From the NCBI RefSeq assembly GCF_009184635.1, contig NZ_WELI01000006.1, positions 494,740 to 558,739 of the forward strand: 64,000 nucleotides of DNA, in the 5' to 3' direction. A program made the position numbers and the translations under genes. Positions 27,374-36,170 of this stretch are shown in pieces. The notes below the pieces were generated by a model, which was not told the origin of the DNA, searched no databases, and saw only the letters and a list, made by a program, of their open reading frames with translations. Source of the stretch: Rudanella paleaurantiibacter. GTDB taxonomy: Bacteria; Bacteroidota; Bacteroidia; Cytophagales; Spirosomataceae. Every line of letters starts with the position of its first letter. Position 1 is the stretch's first letter.

Positions 27374-29023
27374 ATGACAACGATGATAAGAGCACTACTT
27401 GTTACTGTTCTGGCACAACTCGTATGTATGACTGTATTAAAAGCGCAGTCGATCGAGACACCAGCGAACACAGCACTTACCGTGACTAGTGATATGAACC
27501 TAAATAGTGGTAAGTCTGTCCAAGTTGACGGTGCCAGCTATATTAAGTTGAATTTGGCTTCGAGCCGAAATACTGTTATGGGCTTTGGCGCTGGAGCTAA
27601 TATGGCAGCAGGCAGCCAAAATACATTTCTGGGCTCTCAATCTGGCGGCAGTAACACAGTGGGATACGAGAACGTTTTTGTGGGTTCTCAGAGTGGCACT
27701 TCCAATGTGGACGGCTTTAATAATACGTTTTTGGGAGCCAGAGCTGGACAAAATAATACCACTGGCTACGGCAATACCTTTTTGGGGGCTCGCGTAGGCA
27801 TTAGCAACACCACTGGTTTTTACAATCTTTTTCTAGGGAACATCGCTGGGCAGAACAACGTAAGTGGAAGTTATAATACCTTCCTGGGCAACGGGACGGG
27901 GGCAGGTAACACCACCGGAGAGTATAATACGTTTGTTGGCCATAATGCTGGTTTGAACAATGTGGGCGGAAGCAACAATATTTTCATGGGACGTTCAGCA
28001 GGGGTCGCTAACTCAGGCGGCTCGTTGAATGTGTTTATTGGCTTTCAAAGTGCCTCGAGCAATACAACCGGTAGCTTCAATACAATGTTGGGTAATGCCG
28101 CAGGGGCTGCTAATACAGTTGGCGAATACAACACCTTTGTTGGCCACACGGCTGGTCAGGATAACCAAACGGGAGCAAATAACGTAGCAATTGGTCGGGC
28201 CGCGGGGACTAATAATCTCAGTGGAGGCTTCAACACGTATGTTGGTTTTGCTTCTGGAGCATCAGCTGGTCAGAATAATTTGACGAACGCTTCTGCATTT
28301 GGGGCAAATGCGCAGGTAAGTGTATCGAATGCGGTTGTGTTGGGCAACAACGCCAACGTAGGCATTGGCACCTCGGCCCCATCAGCCAAGTTGCACGTGG
28401 TATCGTCAACGACCAACACGTCGGGCTTGCGGTTGCAGAACCTGACGTCATCGTCGCCGGCGACGGCGTTGGCGCAGACGAAGTTTCTGACGGTGGATGC
28501 GAGCGGGAACGTGGTGCTGGGTAGCCTGAACAACTCGGCTCGTGAGGCCTCTGCGTCGGTAGGGGAGAGCTACTGGCAGCTGGCGGGCGGTCGTTTGCAG
28601 AACAGCTCGGGCGAAGCGGTGGTGATTGGGCAGGGGATCAACAAGCTGAGCGGGAACTACGGCCTGTACGTGGAGAAGGGCATCCTGACCGAGAAGGTGA
28701 AGGTGGCTGTGAAGAACAGTGCTGACTGGAGTGACTATGTGTTTGCGCCGGAGTACCGGTTGCGGAAGCTCTCGGAGGTGGAGTCGTTCATCAAGGCGCA
28801 CGGTCACCTGCCCGACGTGCCGAGTGCTGCGGAGGTGGTACGTGAGGGGGTAGACATGGCCAAGATGGATGCCACCCTGCTCCAGAAAATCGAAGAACTC
28901 ACACTCTACATGGTAGAGATGCAGAAAGAAGTAAGCTCACTGCGTAAGGAAAACGAACAACTGCGTCGGAAAAGCAGTACTATGCAGCGTCAGATCAAGC
29001 AGATTCGCCAAACGTCTAAATAA
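27374..29023 (+). CDS. repeat-rich surface fibre protein B
   Basis: 549 residues, paralogue of the protein at 24086. It has its own signal peptide (ends VLKAQS) and N-terminal segment, then about 14 of the 17-residue NTFLGxxAGxxNTTG repeats instead of 20, the same shaft and C-terminal domain, and a longer coiled coil (about 510-549). Within the shared block the proteins differ at one residue (A to E in FAPEYRL). The N-terminal region before residue about 90 is unrelated to protein A, so the two could have different anchors or partners. Confidence 0.75.
   Translation: MTTMIRALLVTVLAQLVCMTVLKAQSIETPANTALTVTSDMNLNSGKSVQVDGASYIKLNLASSRNTVMGFGAGANMAAGSQNTFLGSQSGGSNTVGYENVFVGSQSGTSNVDGFNNTFLGARAGQNNTTGYGNTFLGARVGISNTTGFYNLFLGNIAGQNNVSGSYNTFLGNGTGAGNTTGEYNTFVGHNAGLNNVGGSNNIFMGRSAGVANSGGSLNVFIGFQSASSNTTGSFNTMLGNAAGAANTVGEYNTFVGHTAGQDNQTGANNVAIGRAAGTNNLSGGFNTYVGFASGASAGQNNLTNASAFGANAQVSVSNAVVLGNNANVGIGTSAPSAKLHVVSSTTNTSGLRLQNLTSSSPATALAQTKFLTVDASGNVVLGSLNNSAREASASVGESYWQLAGGRLQNSSGEAVVIGQGINKLSGNYGLYVEKGILTEKVKVAVKNSADWSDYVFAPEYRLRKLSEVESFIKAHGHLPDVPSAAEVVREGVDMAKMDATLLQKIEELTLYMVEMQKEVSSLRKENEQLRRKSSTMQRQIKQIRQTSK
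27644..28902 (+). repeat. 1259-bp direct repeat, copy 2
   Basis: Second copy of the block at 24587-25845, in the same orientation. Of the 10 differences, all in 28540-28902, nine are synonymous. Confidence 0.95.
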
Positions 29024-29032
29024 GTGTCAGCT

Positions 29033-29587
29033 ATGATAAAAGTAGTACTGTCGGTAGTGGCTCTGCTCGCTGTGGGGGGAGTAGCTATGGCTCAGGAATA
29101 TCCCGTTCGGCAGGAGATTGCCCGGACGATGCAGGCTGGCGCGACGATTGAAGAGCGAGCGGTTGAGCATATTGTGGCCCGGAATGCAGTTACCCAACGG
29201 GCAACGGTTCTGTACGAGGCTGGTCGGTCGATTACGTTACAACCGGGTTTTACCGCGGAGGCAGGCGCTGTGTTTGAAGCCAGTATTGCCAACGTGGTTT
29301 CGCGGACGGTGAGTAATCCCGAAAATCGGGTGATGACCGTTTCGGCGGCTCCCAACCCGTTTGCGGATCAAACGGTTGTTGATTATAACCTGCCAAACGC
29401 TGCCCGTGTAACCCGTACGCTGACTGATGCGCAGGGGCGGGTGATGGAGCAAACCAACGAAGACGGTGTTCAGGCAGCCGGTCAGTACAAAGTGAATGTA
29501 CGCGGAGGCCATTTGCCGGCCGGTTTGTACATTTATCAGATTCAGACCGACAACGGCTCTAAGTCGATTCGTTTGATTAAGCAGTAG
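29033..29587 (+). CDS. small exported protein with T9SS sorting domain
   Basis: 184 residues from ATG 29033 (a GTG three codons earlier is possible). Signal peptide (VVLSVVALLAVGGVAMAQ), then a segment of the type AGRSITLQPGFTAEAGAVFEA, seen repeatedly in Bacteroidota extracellular proteins. The C-terminal ~80 residues form a type A type IX secretion sorting domain (AAPNPFADQTVVDYNLP ... LPAGLYIYQIQTDNG). It should be exported through the outer membrane by T9SS and attached at the surface. It directly follows fibre gene B and ends with a strong terminator, so the two may be co-expressed. Confidence 0.8.
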   Translation: MIKVVLSVVALLAVGGVAMAQEYPVRQEIARTMQAGATIEERAVEHIVARNAVTQRATVLYEAGRSITLQPGFTAEAGAVFEASIANVVSRTVSNPENRVMTVSAAPNPFADQTVVDYNLPNAARVTRTLTDAQGRVMEQTNEDGVQAAGQYKVNVRGGHLPAGLYIYQIQTDNGSKSIRLIKQ

Positions 29588-29605
29588 TAATTCAAATAGT
29601 TTGTG

Positions 29606-29640
29606 AAGGGGAGATACGCCGGGTGTATCTCCCCTTTTTT
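29606..29640 (+). terminator. intrinsic terminator
   Basis: Stem AAGGGGAGATAC / GTATCTCCCCTT followed by six T, 18 bp after the T9SS gene stop. Confidence 0.9.
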
Positions 29641-29701
29641 GTTTTACTACAACACCCGGGTTAGGCTTATCTACAGGTTAGGGGCTGTTGACCAAAAGGT
29701 G

Positions 29702-29709
29702 TAAGTTTG
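29702..29709 (+). promoter_or_regulatory. candidate -7 box for the Wzi-like gene
   Basis: TAAGTTTG matches TAnnTTTG, 28 bp before the start at 29738 and after the preceding terminator. No TTG at the expected spacing. Confidence 0.4.
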
Positions 29710-29737
29710 TAGCTTGTTTATCCCGACCCATTAAACT

Positions 29738-31246
29738 ATGCTGTTGAGTCGTAAAGTGCTTTTGGTGGTTAGCTTGTTCGCGATTCGCCCATTGTACGGA
29801 CAATCCGTTAAGCTCCCCGGGCAGTACGATACCGAGATTGGCGGCTATACGTCGTCGGCTGGTCAAACGCCTTTCTGGCAGCAATCGAATCAGTTTGGCG
29901 TTGTCCCCACCCGCACACCCGCCCTAACCCTCCGGGCCTCGGCCCATGCTGAGTACGATACCAGCAAAGCCCGAAAAAGTAAGTTTGACTATGGCTATGG
30001 TGCACGCGTTGTGGCCAATGCCGTAACGGACGGAAGAGTACTCTTGCCTGAATTATACGCCAAGGTTCGGTTTGGAGCCCTGGAGGCATCCGTAGGGCGC
30101 CGACAGAGGATATATGGCCTGGTTGATACTACACTAAGTTCGGGTTCGTATAGCTGGTCGGGCAACGCACTGCCTATTCCGCAGATCGAGCTGTCGGTAC
30201 CCACGTTTACACCTATCCCGTTTACCAAAGGATGGGTCTCGTTCAAAGGCTCATACGCCCACGGGTGGATGAACCCAACTGGGTTCGTGAACCATTCGAT
30301 GCTGCATCAGAAAACGCTCTATCTGCGGATTGGTCGGCCTGCCGATAAAATCCGGCTGTATGGTGGCTTTACGCATCAGGCGGTTTGGGGAGGAGAAATC
30401 AATGACCTGTCGCTAATCAATAACCCGTCTATTGCGAAAGAGAGTCAGCTACCCGCCCGCTTTCGCGACTATGTGTACGTAGCGACTGGCTTTCGGCTAG
30501 GCCGCCCCGACGACGAGGATAGGCTGGCTAATTTTGACTACACCAACCGGATTGGTAATCATTTGGGCTCAGTTGATGTGGGTGCCGATGTGAATCTGGG
30601 CAGGTTCAATCTGTTTGCGTATCGGCAGCAGCTTTTTGATGATGGTTCTCTGTACTATTTCATCAATATTGCCGATGGTCTTAATGGCTTACGGCTCCGT
30701 CAGCGTAACCCACAGGCTGTTGTACGCGAGATTCTGGTCGAATTTCTACAGACAACGAGTCAGGGCGGAGACGTTTTCGATTTGACCACGTCTAATCCTA
30801 AGAACCGGGGCCGCGATAATTATTTTAATCACTCGCAGTTTCGCGATGGATGGTCGTATTGGCAGCGGGGTATTGGTACGCCGTTTATTACGCCGGCTTT
30901 GGGACCCAATGGCGAATGGCCCTTCGGAATTTTTACCAATAACAACCGGGTGCGGGTTTTTCACGTAGGTATGGCTGGTAGTTTACCCGTCGGGCAAGTT
31001 TTGGCATGGGCCGGGCCGGTCAGCTATCAGGCCAAATTTTCGTTCAGCCGGAACTATGGTACGTACAGTGAGCCTTTTTCTGCCCCGCTCGATCAATTTT
31101 CGGGAATTTTATCCTTGTTGCTACCGTTTGGCCGGGGGGTTGCCGTATCCAGTTCGTTGGGGGTTGATTCGGGTGAATTGTACCCTGCCAACATTGGATT
31201 GTATCTGGGCTTGCGAAAAGTTTGGCACAAAAAATCTGTAGACTAA
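29738..31246 (+). CDS. capsule assembly Wzi-family outer-membrane protein
   Basis: 502 residues with a signal peptide (LLVVSLFAIRPLYGQ) followed by alternating amphipathic strands typical of an outer-membrane beta-barrel (for example KFDYGYGARVVANAV, GALEASVGRRQRIYGL). The N-terminal pattern EIGGYTSSAGQTPFWQQSNQFG and the R/W/G-rich barrel match the Wzi family found in Bacteroidota capsule loci. Wzi proteins hold or assemble capsule at the cell surface. The gene stands between a terminator and the initiating sugar transferase gene. Confidence 0.85.
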   Translation: MLLSRKVLLVVSLFAIRPLYGQSVKLPGQYDTEIGGYTSSAGQTPFWQQSNQFGVVPTRTPALTLRASAHAEYDTSKARKSKFDYGYGARVVANAVTDGRVLLPELYAKVRFGALEASVGRRQRIYGLVDTTLSSGSYSWSGNALPIPQIELSVPTFTPIPFTKGWVSFKGSYAHGWMNPTGFVNHSMLHQKTLYLRIGRPADKIRLYGGFTHQAVWGGEINDLSLINNPSIAKESQLPARFRDYVYVATGFRLGRPDDEDRLANFDYTNRIGNHLGSVDVGADVNLGRFNLFAYRQQLFDDGSLYYFINIADGLNGLRLRQRNPQAVVREILVEFLQTTSQGGDVFDLTTSNPKNRGRDNYFNHSQFRDGWSYWQRGIGTPFITPALGPNGEWPFGIFTNNNRVRVFHVGMAGSLPVGQVLAWAGPVSYQAKFSFSRNYGTYSEPFSAPLDQFSGILSLLLPFGRGVAVSSSLGVDSGELYPANIGLYLGLRKVWHKKSVD

Positions 31247-31295
31247 CTGCCTGATAATTCGAGAGATAAAAAAGACGGATAGTGGAAATATCCAT

Positions 31296-31303
31296 TATTT
31301 TTG
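31296..31303 (+). promoter_or_regulatory. candidate -7 box for the initiating transferase gene
   Basis: TATTTTTG matches TAnnTTTG but is 155 bp before the start and lacks a TTG partner. Weak. Confidence 0.25.
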
Positions 31304-31457
31304 CCGGATACATTTTGTAAACCGTTCGGTAACTTTCTGAACGGAGGCCCCAAAATGGCCTGTATATTTAGGGCTTAGAAGAGGTTGGAAGGTGCTGGCG
31401 AGTTAAGCCTGATGAAGGTAAGCAGTTGATTGGCTTCTATTTATGACCTAAGTTTTA

Positions 31458-32837
31458 ATGAGACACAGGTATTCTGTTTTTTTCCTACCCTTGCACATTC
31501 TGGCCGATTTCTTTTGCCTGAATGCGGCATTTGTATTGGCGTACAATGTAAAGTTTGGGTCTGTTAGTGCGGTTGCTGAGCCACCTTATGCTACGTTATG
31601 GCTCGTTTTTAACTTAGTGTGGCTGGTCATTGCCATTATCCTGAAGCCTTACAATTTTCCCCGTCAACTTTTTAAGATTGATCACCTGCTGAAAAAGCAG
31701 GCCATGGTTATTGGAGTGCACGTAGCAGCCATTGCGGTATATTGGGTTTTTACACAGGCATACTATTATTCGCGCGATCATCTGTTTTACACGTACATCC
31801 TGTTTTTTCTTTTAGGGGCTGCGTACCGCATTGGCGGGCTATTGTTTCTCCGCGAGTATCGGGCAAGGGGGTATAATAATCGGCGCTACGTAGTGGTCGG
31901 GTACGGTAAACTCTCGAAGACGATCACCCGTTTCTACGACATTCACCCCGAAATGGGCTTTCGGTTTTGTGGGTTCTTTGACCATAGTTCATCCGAAAAC
32001 AGATTGGCCCTAAAAGGTGGGTATGAGGATCTGGCAACGTATATCCGTGACAACCAAATCGATTGCGTGTACTGCTGCCTACCCTACATTGACAATACGT
32101 ACCTGCGTCAAATTGTGGATAATGCTGATGATCTCGACTATCAGGTAAAACTCCTGGTCGACTTCCGGGGCTTTCTGTCGCGGGGGACTTCGGTTGAATA
32201 CCATGACTTCCTGCCTGTTCTTAATCTCTCGTCCCAAATCCTTGAAGATTTCCGGGTCAATGCGCTTAAGCGCGCGTTTGATATTCTGTTCTCTTTAGGC
32301 GTTATCGTATTGGGATCGCCAATTTTTGTTGCCGTGGCTTTGGCCACCCGGTTGTCGTCGAAAGGGCCGATTTTCTACGCGCAAGAGCGCGTTGGCCGGG
32401 AGGGGATTCCGTTTACGATCTACAAGTTTCGGAGTATGTACGTCAATTCGGAGAAAGCCGGCCCATCGCTTTCCCAGGGTTTACAGGACAACCGGATTAC
32501 GCCCTGGGGTCGCTTTATGCGTCGGACCCGGCTCGATGAACTGCCTCAGTTTTTCAACGTGCTCAAAGGGGATATGTCGGTGGTTGGCCCCCGGCCGGAG
32601 CGGCAGTACTTCATTGATCAGATTGTGGAGATTGCCCCTGAGTATCGCGATTTGCTGAAAGTGAAACCGGGTATCACGTCGATTGGGCAGGTGAAATTTG
32701 GATATGCTGCCAACGTCGATGAAATGGTGAAGCGGTTGCGCTTCGACTTGCTATATCCCGAACGCCGTTCGTTCGGTCTGGACATCTGGATTATTGTTCA
32801 GACCGTGCGTGTCATGATGCAGGGGCGCGGCCAATAG
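31458..32837 (+). CDS. undecaprenyl-phosphate sugar phosphotransferase (WcaJ/polyprenyl glycosylphosphotransferase)
   Basis: 459-residue membrane enzyme that loads the first sugar-1-phosphate on undecaprenyl phosphate. Four N-terminal membrane helices (residues about 8-125) lead to a CoA-binding-like domain (VVVGYGKLSKTITRF). After a fifth hydrophobic segment (AFDILFSLGVIVLGSP) comes the catalytic domain with YKFRSMYVNSE, TRLDELPQFFNVLKGDMS and VGPRPE. These features match WcaJ-type transferases. It sits last in the locus, followed by a terminator. Sugar specificity (glucose or galactose) is not predictable. Confidence 0.92.
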   Translation: MRHRYSVFFLPLHILADFFCLNAAFVLAYNVKFGSVSAVAEPPYATLWLVFNLVWLVIAIILKPYNFPRQLFKIDHLLKKQAMVIGVHVAAIAVYWVFTQAYYYSRDHLFYTYILFFLLGAAYRIGGLLFLREYRARGYNNRRYVVVGYGKLSKTITRFYDIHPEMGFRFCGFFDHSSSENRLALKGGYEDLATYIRDNQIDCVYCCLPYIDNTYLRQIVDNADDLDYQVKLLVDFRGFLSRGTSVEYHDFLPVLNLSSQILEDFRVNALKRAFDILFSLGVIVLGSPIFVAVALATRLSSKGPIFYAQERVGREGIPFTIYKFRSMYVNSEKAGPSLSQGLQDNRITPWGRFMRRTRLDELPQFFNVLKGDMSVVGPRPERQYFIDQIVEIAPEYRDLLKVKPGITSIGQVKFGYAANVDEMVKRLRFDLLYPERRSFGLDIWIIVQTVRVMMQGRGQ

Positions 32838-32854
32838 CTGTGTCCGTTTGGGTT

Positions 32855-32899
32855 AAACCACTGGAAACCGATCTGTAAACCGGCTTCCAGTGGTTTTTT
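32855..32899 (+). terminator. intrinsic terminator at the end of the polysaccharide locus
   Basis: Stem AACCACTGGAA / TTCCAGTGGTT followed by a T run, about 20 bp after the transferase stop. Confidence 0.9.
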
Positions 32900-32922
32900 A
32901 TTGGCTTTTAATTATCTTGACG

Positions 32923-32954
32923 TTGACCTCCTGTGGGGTTCGTGTTTACATTTG
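32923..32954 (+). promoter_or_regulatory. candidate promoter of the serine hydrolase gene
   Basis: TTG (32923-32925), 21-nt spacer, TACATTTG (32947-32954): a near-consensus Bacteroidota promoter, about 120 bp before the coding start. Confidence 0.5.
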
Positions 32955-33075
32955 CATACCTTTAATACTCATTTTACACTATAGGTAATTAAGACTTCGT
33001 ATATAAGCGGAGAGCGTAGGTAATAAGTGAGGGTTAGTTTAATGATTCAACGTATTGAAAGCCGGGGAGATCGTG

Positions 33076-34320
33076 GTGAAGAACGTAATGAGCAGTGTAG
33101 TCCAATTGGTTTTTCTTGTCTGGGTATCGTTTTCCTGCGGGCAGAGTCCGCAACAAAAACTGAAACGATCGGCGGGTGAACTGCATAGTTGTGCTGAAGA
33201 GCAAAAACTCCCGGCTGGAGAGTTGAGCCGAATTCGCCAGGAAATCAATGCGGATGAGAAGACGCGCCAGATCGAGACGATTATCGAACAGAAATTCCGC
33301 GCAGGCTTCAATGGTAATGTGCTTATTGCGCAAAAAGGAATTGTTCTGTACAAAAAGTGCAACGGCTTCGGGCATTTTGAAAGAGGAGCCCGCGATACGC
33401 TGATCGAAGAGTCGAAGTTTCAGCTGGCATCGCTTTCCAAAACATTCACGGCTGTGGGTGTACTCAAGCTGGTCGAAGCGGGCAAGCTACATCTGGAAGA
33501 CACAATTCAGAAGTTTTATCCTGATTTCCCGTACAACGGCATCTCGATTCGGGATATGCTTTGCCACCGGAGCGGACTCCCCAATTACGCCTATGCCTTC
33601 GACGATAGTATGAAGGTGAATTTTTACAAACGGGAAAAGCCGTACCCAAACAACCAGACTATTATGCACTGGTTTGCCACGGTGAAGCCAACACCCAAGC
33701 GGTACAACATTCCGGGCCGTACCTTTAGTTACTCGAACACCAATTACATGGTGTTGGCGTCGATCATTGAGAAAGTGACGGGGCAATCGTTCGAAGCCTT
33801 CATTCGGAAAAATATTTTCCAGCCCATTGGTATGCACAACACCTTTGTGGCAACCACTAAAAACGATTCGATCAATCTGTACCGAACTGCTGGCTATCAG
33901 TGGAACCGGCGTATTCCGAAGGATTATTACGACGACGTGGTGGGCGACAAAGGGGTGTATTCGACCGTAGACGACCTCTTTAAATGGTACCGGGCTCTCA
34001 ATGGCGACTGCCTGCTCAAACGCCGTACGCTGGCTGAGGCTTTTCTGCCCCGCAGTTTCGAACGCAAAGGACTCAAAAATTACGGCTACGGTTTTCGGAT
34101 GATGCTCGACTCGGCCAATCAACCCGAATTTATCTACCACACCGGTTGGTGGAAAGGGTACAACACCATGTTCTGGTTTAGCCCGAAAGATGAGTACGTG
34201 ATTATCATGCTTGGCAACCGGTACAACACCAGCGTGTATCGGGTGAAAGAACTGGTGGATGTACTACACAGCGGCAAAAAGCTTACCGATACCGATGTGA
34301 CAGGCGAGGTAGAGATTTAA
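33076..34320 (+). CDS. serine hydrolase, class C beta-lactamase/DD-peptidase family lipoprotein
   Basis: About 414 residues. The GTG at 33076 is chosen because it gives a charged start (M-K-N-V) before the hydrophobic segment and lipobox VSFSC; ATG 33088 is the alternative. The three motifs of the family are present: SLSK (serine about 119, lysine about 122), YSN (about 219) and HTG (about 355, YHTGWWKG). Such proteins act as periplasmic or surface D-amino-acid-peptide hydrolases or esterases; true beta-lactamase activity is unlikely from sequence alone. Own promoter and terminator. Confidence 0.85.
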   Translation: MKNVMSSVVQLVFLVWVSFSCGQSPQQKLKRSAGELHSCAEEQKLPAGELSRIRQEINADEKTRQIETIIEQKFRAGFNGNVLIAQKGIVLYKKCNGFGHFERGARDTLIEESKFQLASLSKTFTAVGVLKLVEAGKLHLEDTIQKFYPDFPYNGISIRDMLCHRSGLPNYAYAFDDSMKVNFYKREKPYPNNQTIMHWFATVKPTPKRYNIPGRTFSYSNTNYMVLASIIEKVTGQSFEAFIRKNIFQPIGMHNTFVATTKNDSINLYRTAGYQWNRRIPKDYYDDVVGDKGVYSTVDDLFKWYRALNGDCLLKRRTLAEAFLPRSFERKGLKNYGYGFRMMLDSANQPEFIYHTGWWKGYNTMFWFSPKDEYVIIMLGNRYNTSVYRVKELVDVLHSGKKLTDTDVTGEVEI

Positions 34321-34325
34321 ACAGA

Positions 34326-34359
34326 GCACCCGGTAAACAGGCCGGGTGTTTTGCTTTTT
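34326..34359 (+). terminator. intrinsic terminator
   Basis: Stem GCACCCGG / CCGGGTGT followed by T-rich sequence, just after the serine hydrolase stop. Confidence 0.8.
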
Positions 34360-34387
34360 CAAGAGCAGTTAACCGGCTCACGGCCTT

Positions 34388-35338
34388 ATGAAATCAACCC
34401 TCCTTGTCACTACGCTTTTGATCGGCACCCTGTCTTTGCCAGCCATGTCGCAATCTAGTAAGCCAATCTGGCCCCAGAATGCCATCCCCAACGCCTTACC
34501 CGGCGTTACCCTCACCGAAAAGGTAGTAACCACCGACGTTGAACGAATCAGCAACGTTACTGTTCCGACCCTGACGGCCTATCTGCCCGCCAAAGACAAA
34601 GCAACGGGTGCTGCAGTTATGATTTGCCCCGGTGGTGGGTATGCTATACTGGCATCGAGCCACGAAGGGTCGGATATGGCCCGTTGGTTTGCCGAACAGG
34701 GTGTGGCAGCTTTTGTATTGAAATATCGGCTTCCGAACCCAGCCATTATGACCAATCAGCACGAGGTGCCGCTCATGGATGCCATGCAGGGTATTCGGCT
34801 GATTCGGCGGGATGCGGCTACTTACGGGATCGACCCAAATCGCATTGGTGTGATGGGGTTCTCGGCCGGGGGACACCTGGCGTCTACCCTGTCGACTCAA
34901 TGGAACCACCCCGAACCGGCCACGGCCCGTGTGGCAGGCAACGAATCGGTACAGTCGACCTCGGCGCAACCCAACTTTGCCATTCTGATGTATCCGGTTA
35001 TTACGTTTGGGGAGAAAGCGCACGCGGGCTCACGCAACAACCTGTTGGGAACCCTGAAAGACGATGCTACCAAAATCGCCTACTACTCCAACGAATTGCA
35101 GGTGACAGCCCAAACACCGCCTACGTTTCTGGTCCACTCTATGGACGACAAAGCCGTACCGGTTGAGAACAGCGTCAATTACTACCTGGCTTGTCTGAAA
35201 AACGGCGTTCAGGCCGAAATGCACCTCTACCCAAAAGGGGGACATGGCTACGCGATGCGCACCACCGACAAAGGGTCGGTAGCGAATTGGCCCGATGCTT
35301 GTAAGGGGTGGCTGAAAAGCATTGGCGCGCTGAAATAG
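34388..35338 (+). CDS. secreted alpha/beta hydrolase (BD-FAE/acetylxylan-esterase-like)
   Basis: 316 residues with a signal peptide (MKSTLLVTTLLIGTLSLPAMS). The oxyanion region PGGGYAILASSHEG and nucleophile elbow GFSAGGH (Ser159) are those of the BD-FAE/esterase-lipase group, with D in HSMDDKAVP and H in GGHGYAM completing the triad. Homologues often deacetylate plant polysaccharides or act on small esters. The gene is monocistronic between two terminators. Confidence 0.85.
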   Translation: MKSTLLVTTLLIGTLSLPAMSQSSKPIWPQNAIPNALPGVTLTEKVVTTDVERISNVTVPTLTAYLPAKDKATGAAVMICPGGGYAILASSHEGSDMARWFAEQGVAAFVLKYRLPNPAIMTNQHEVPLMDAMQGIRLIRRDAATYGIDPNRIGVMGFSAGGHLASTLSTQWNHPEPATARVAGNESVQSTSAQPNFAILMYPVITFGEKAHAGSRNNLLGTLKDDATKIAYYSNELQVTAQTPPTFLVHSMDDKAVPVENSVNYYLACLKNGVQAEMHLYPKGGHGYAMRTTDKGSVANWPDACKGWLKSIGALK

Positions 35339-35346
35339 GGCACAAA

Positions 35347-35379
35347 AAAAGGCATCCGGTAAATAACCTGATGCCTTTT
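35347..35379. terminator. bidirectional intrinsic terminator
   Basis: Stem AAAGGCATC / GATGCCTTTT. T runs follow on both strands (TTTT on plus, seven T on minus). It serves the esterase gene and the convergent DUF1573 gene. Confidence 0.85.
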
Positions 35380-35471
35380 GGCACTACGCGATCAATTAAC
35401 CCTTAGCGTGTTACCGTAGTATATATTTTACAGCCGACACTTCGTTGGGAGGGCCGGTTATGTAGGGTAAA

Positions 35472-35906
35472 TTACTTTGTACCTTTCTTCTTGTCGGCAG
35501 CCTTGGGGGCGGTTCCGGCTGTTTCCAGGGCCTCCTTCGTCACCACCTCACCTTTGAGGTAAAGCACTACCGTTGGGGTCTCTGCATTGCTGGTCACCGT
35601 TACCGACTTATTGAAACCACCCATAGCAGCAGCGTTGTAAGTAGCTGACACTGTACCAGTTTGGCCAGGCATTACAGCCTCTTTCGTCCATGTTGGTTTA
35701 GTGCAACCGCAAGAAGCCGCTGCATCGGAGATAAAGAGAGGCTCTTTGCCCGTGTTTTTGAATTTAAAAACGTACGTAGCTGGCTTGCCTTGCTCGATCT
35801 TACCGAAGTCGTGGGTCTCTTTTTCAAATTTGATTACACCTTTCTGAGCATAACCAACTGCCACGAGTACAAACATGGCTACGAAAAGTGAAAAAAACTT
35901 TTTCAT
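35472..35906 (-). CDS. DUF1573 periplasmic protein
   Basis: 144 residues. Signal peptide (FFSLFVAMFVLVAVGYAQ), then an Ig-like DUF1573 domain: HDFGKIEQGKPATYVFKFKN, the ASCGCTKPTW cysteine motif and PGQTGTVSATYN. The tail is Lys/Ala-rich (APKAADKKKGTK). The family is very common in Bacteroidota and has no proven function; it may bind partner proteins in the periplasm. The gene is alone. Confidence 0.92.
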   Translation of the reverse strand: MKKFFSLFVAMFVLVAVGYAQKGVIKFEKETHDFGKIEQGKPATYVFKFKNTGKEPLFISDAAASCGCTKPTWTKEAVMPGQTGTVSATYNAAAMGGFNKSVTVTSNAETPTVVLYLKGEVVTKEALETAGTAPKAADKKKGTK

Positions 35907-36170
35907 TGGACTTGTGTAAATTATGATTTGGAGATTCAGTTATTGTGCCTTACAAAGTGTGGTACAGCAAAATTCTTACCAAATTATGCTCGCTCAGACG
36001 AAGGCTTAACAAAGAAACGCACAAAATCGTTTTTTTGAAAGCTTAATTGTTTTATCTTATTTTTACTTCCACTGAGCGGAAACGGTCAGCACTTCATCAG
36101 CTAAATCAACTACTTAAGCTTAATCTGTAAACGTCCCGTGATTGCCAACGAACAAGTACGCGCAGCAGAT

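Noticed and set aside
33055..33075. TTG at 33055 as start of the serine hydrolase
   Set aside because: It would add seven residues (MKAGEIV) that spoil the charged start of the lipoprotein signal; GTG 33076 or ATG 33088 fit better.
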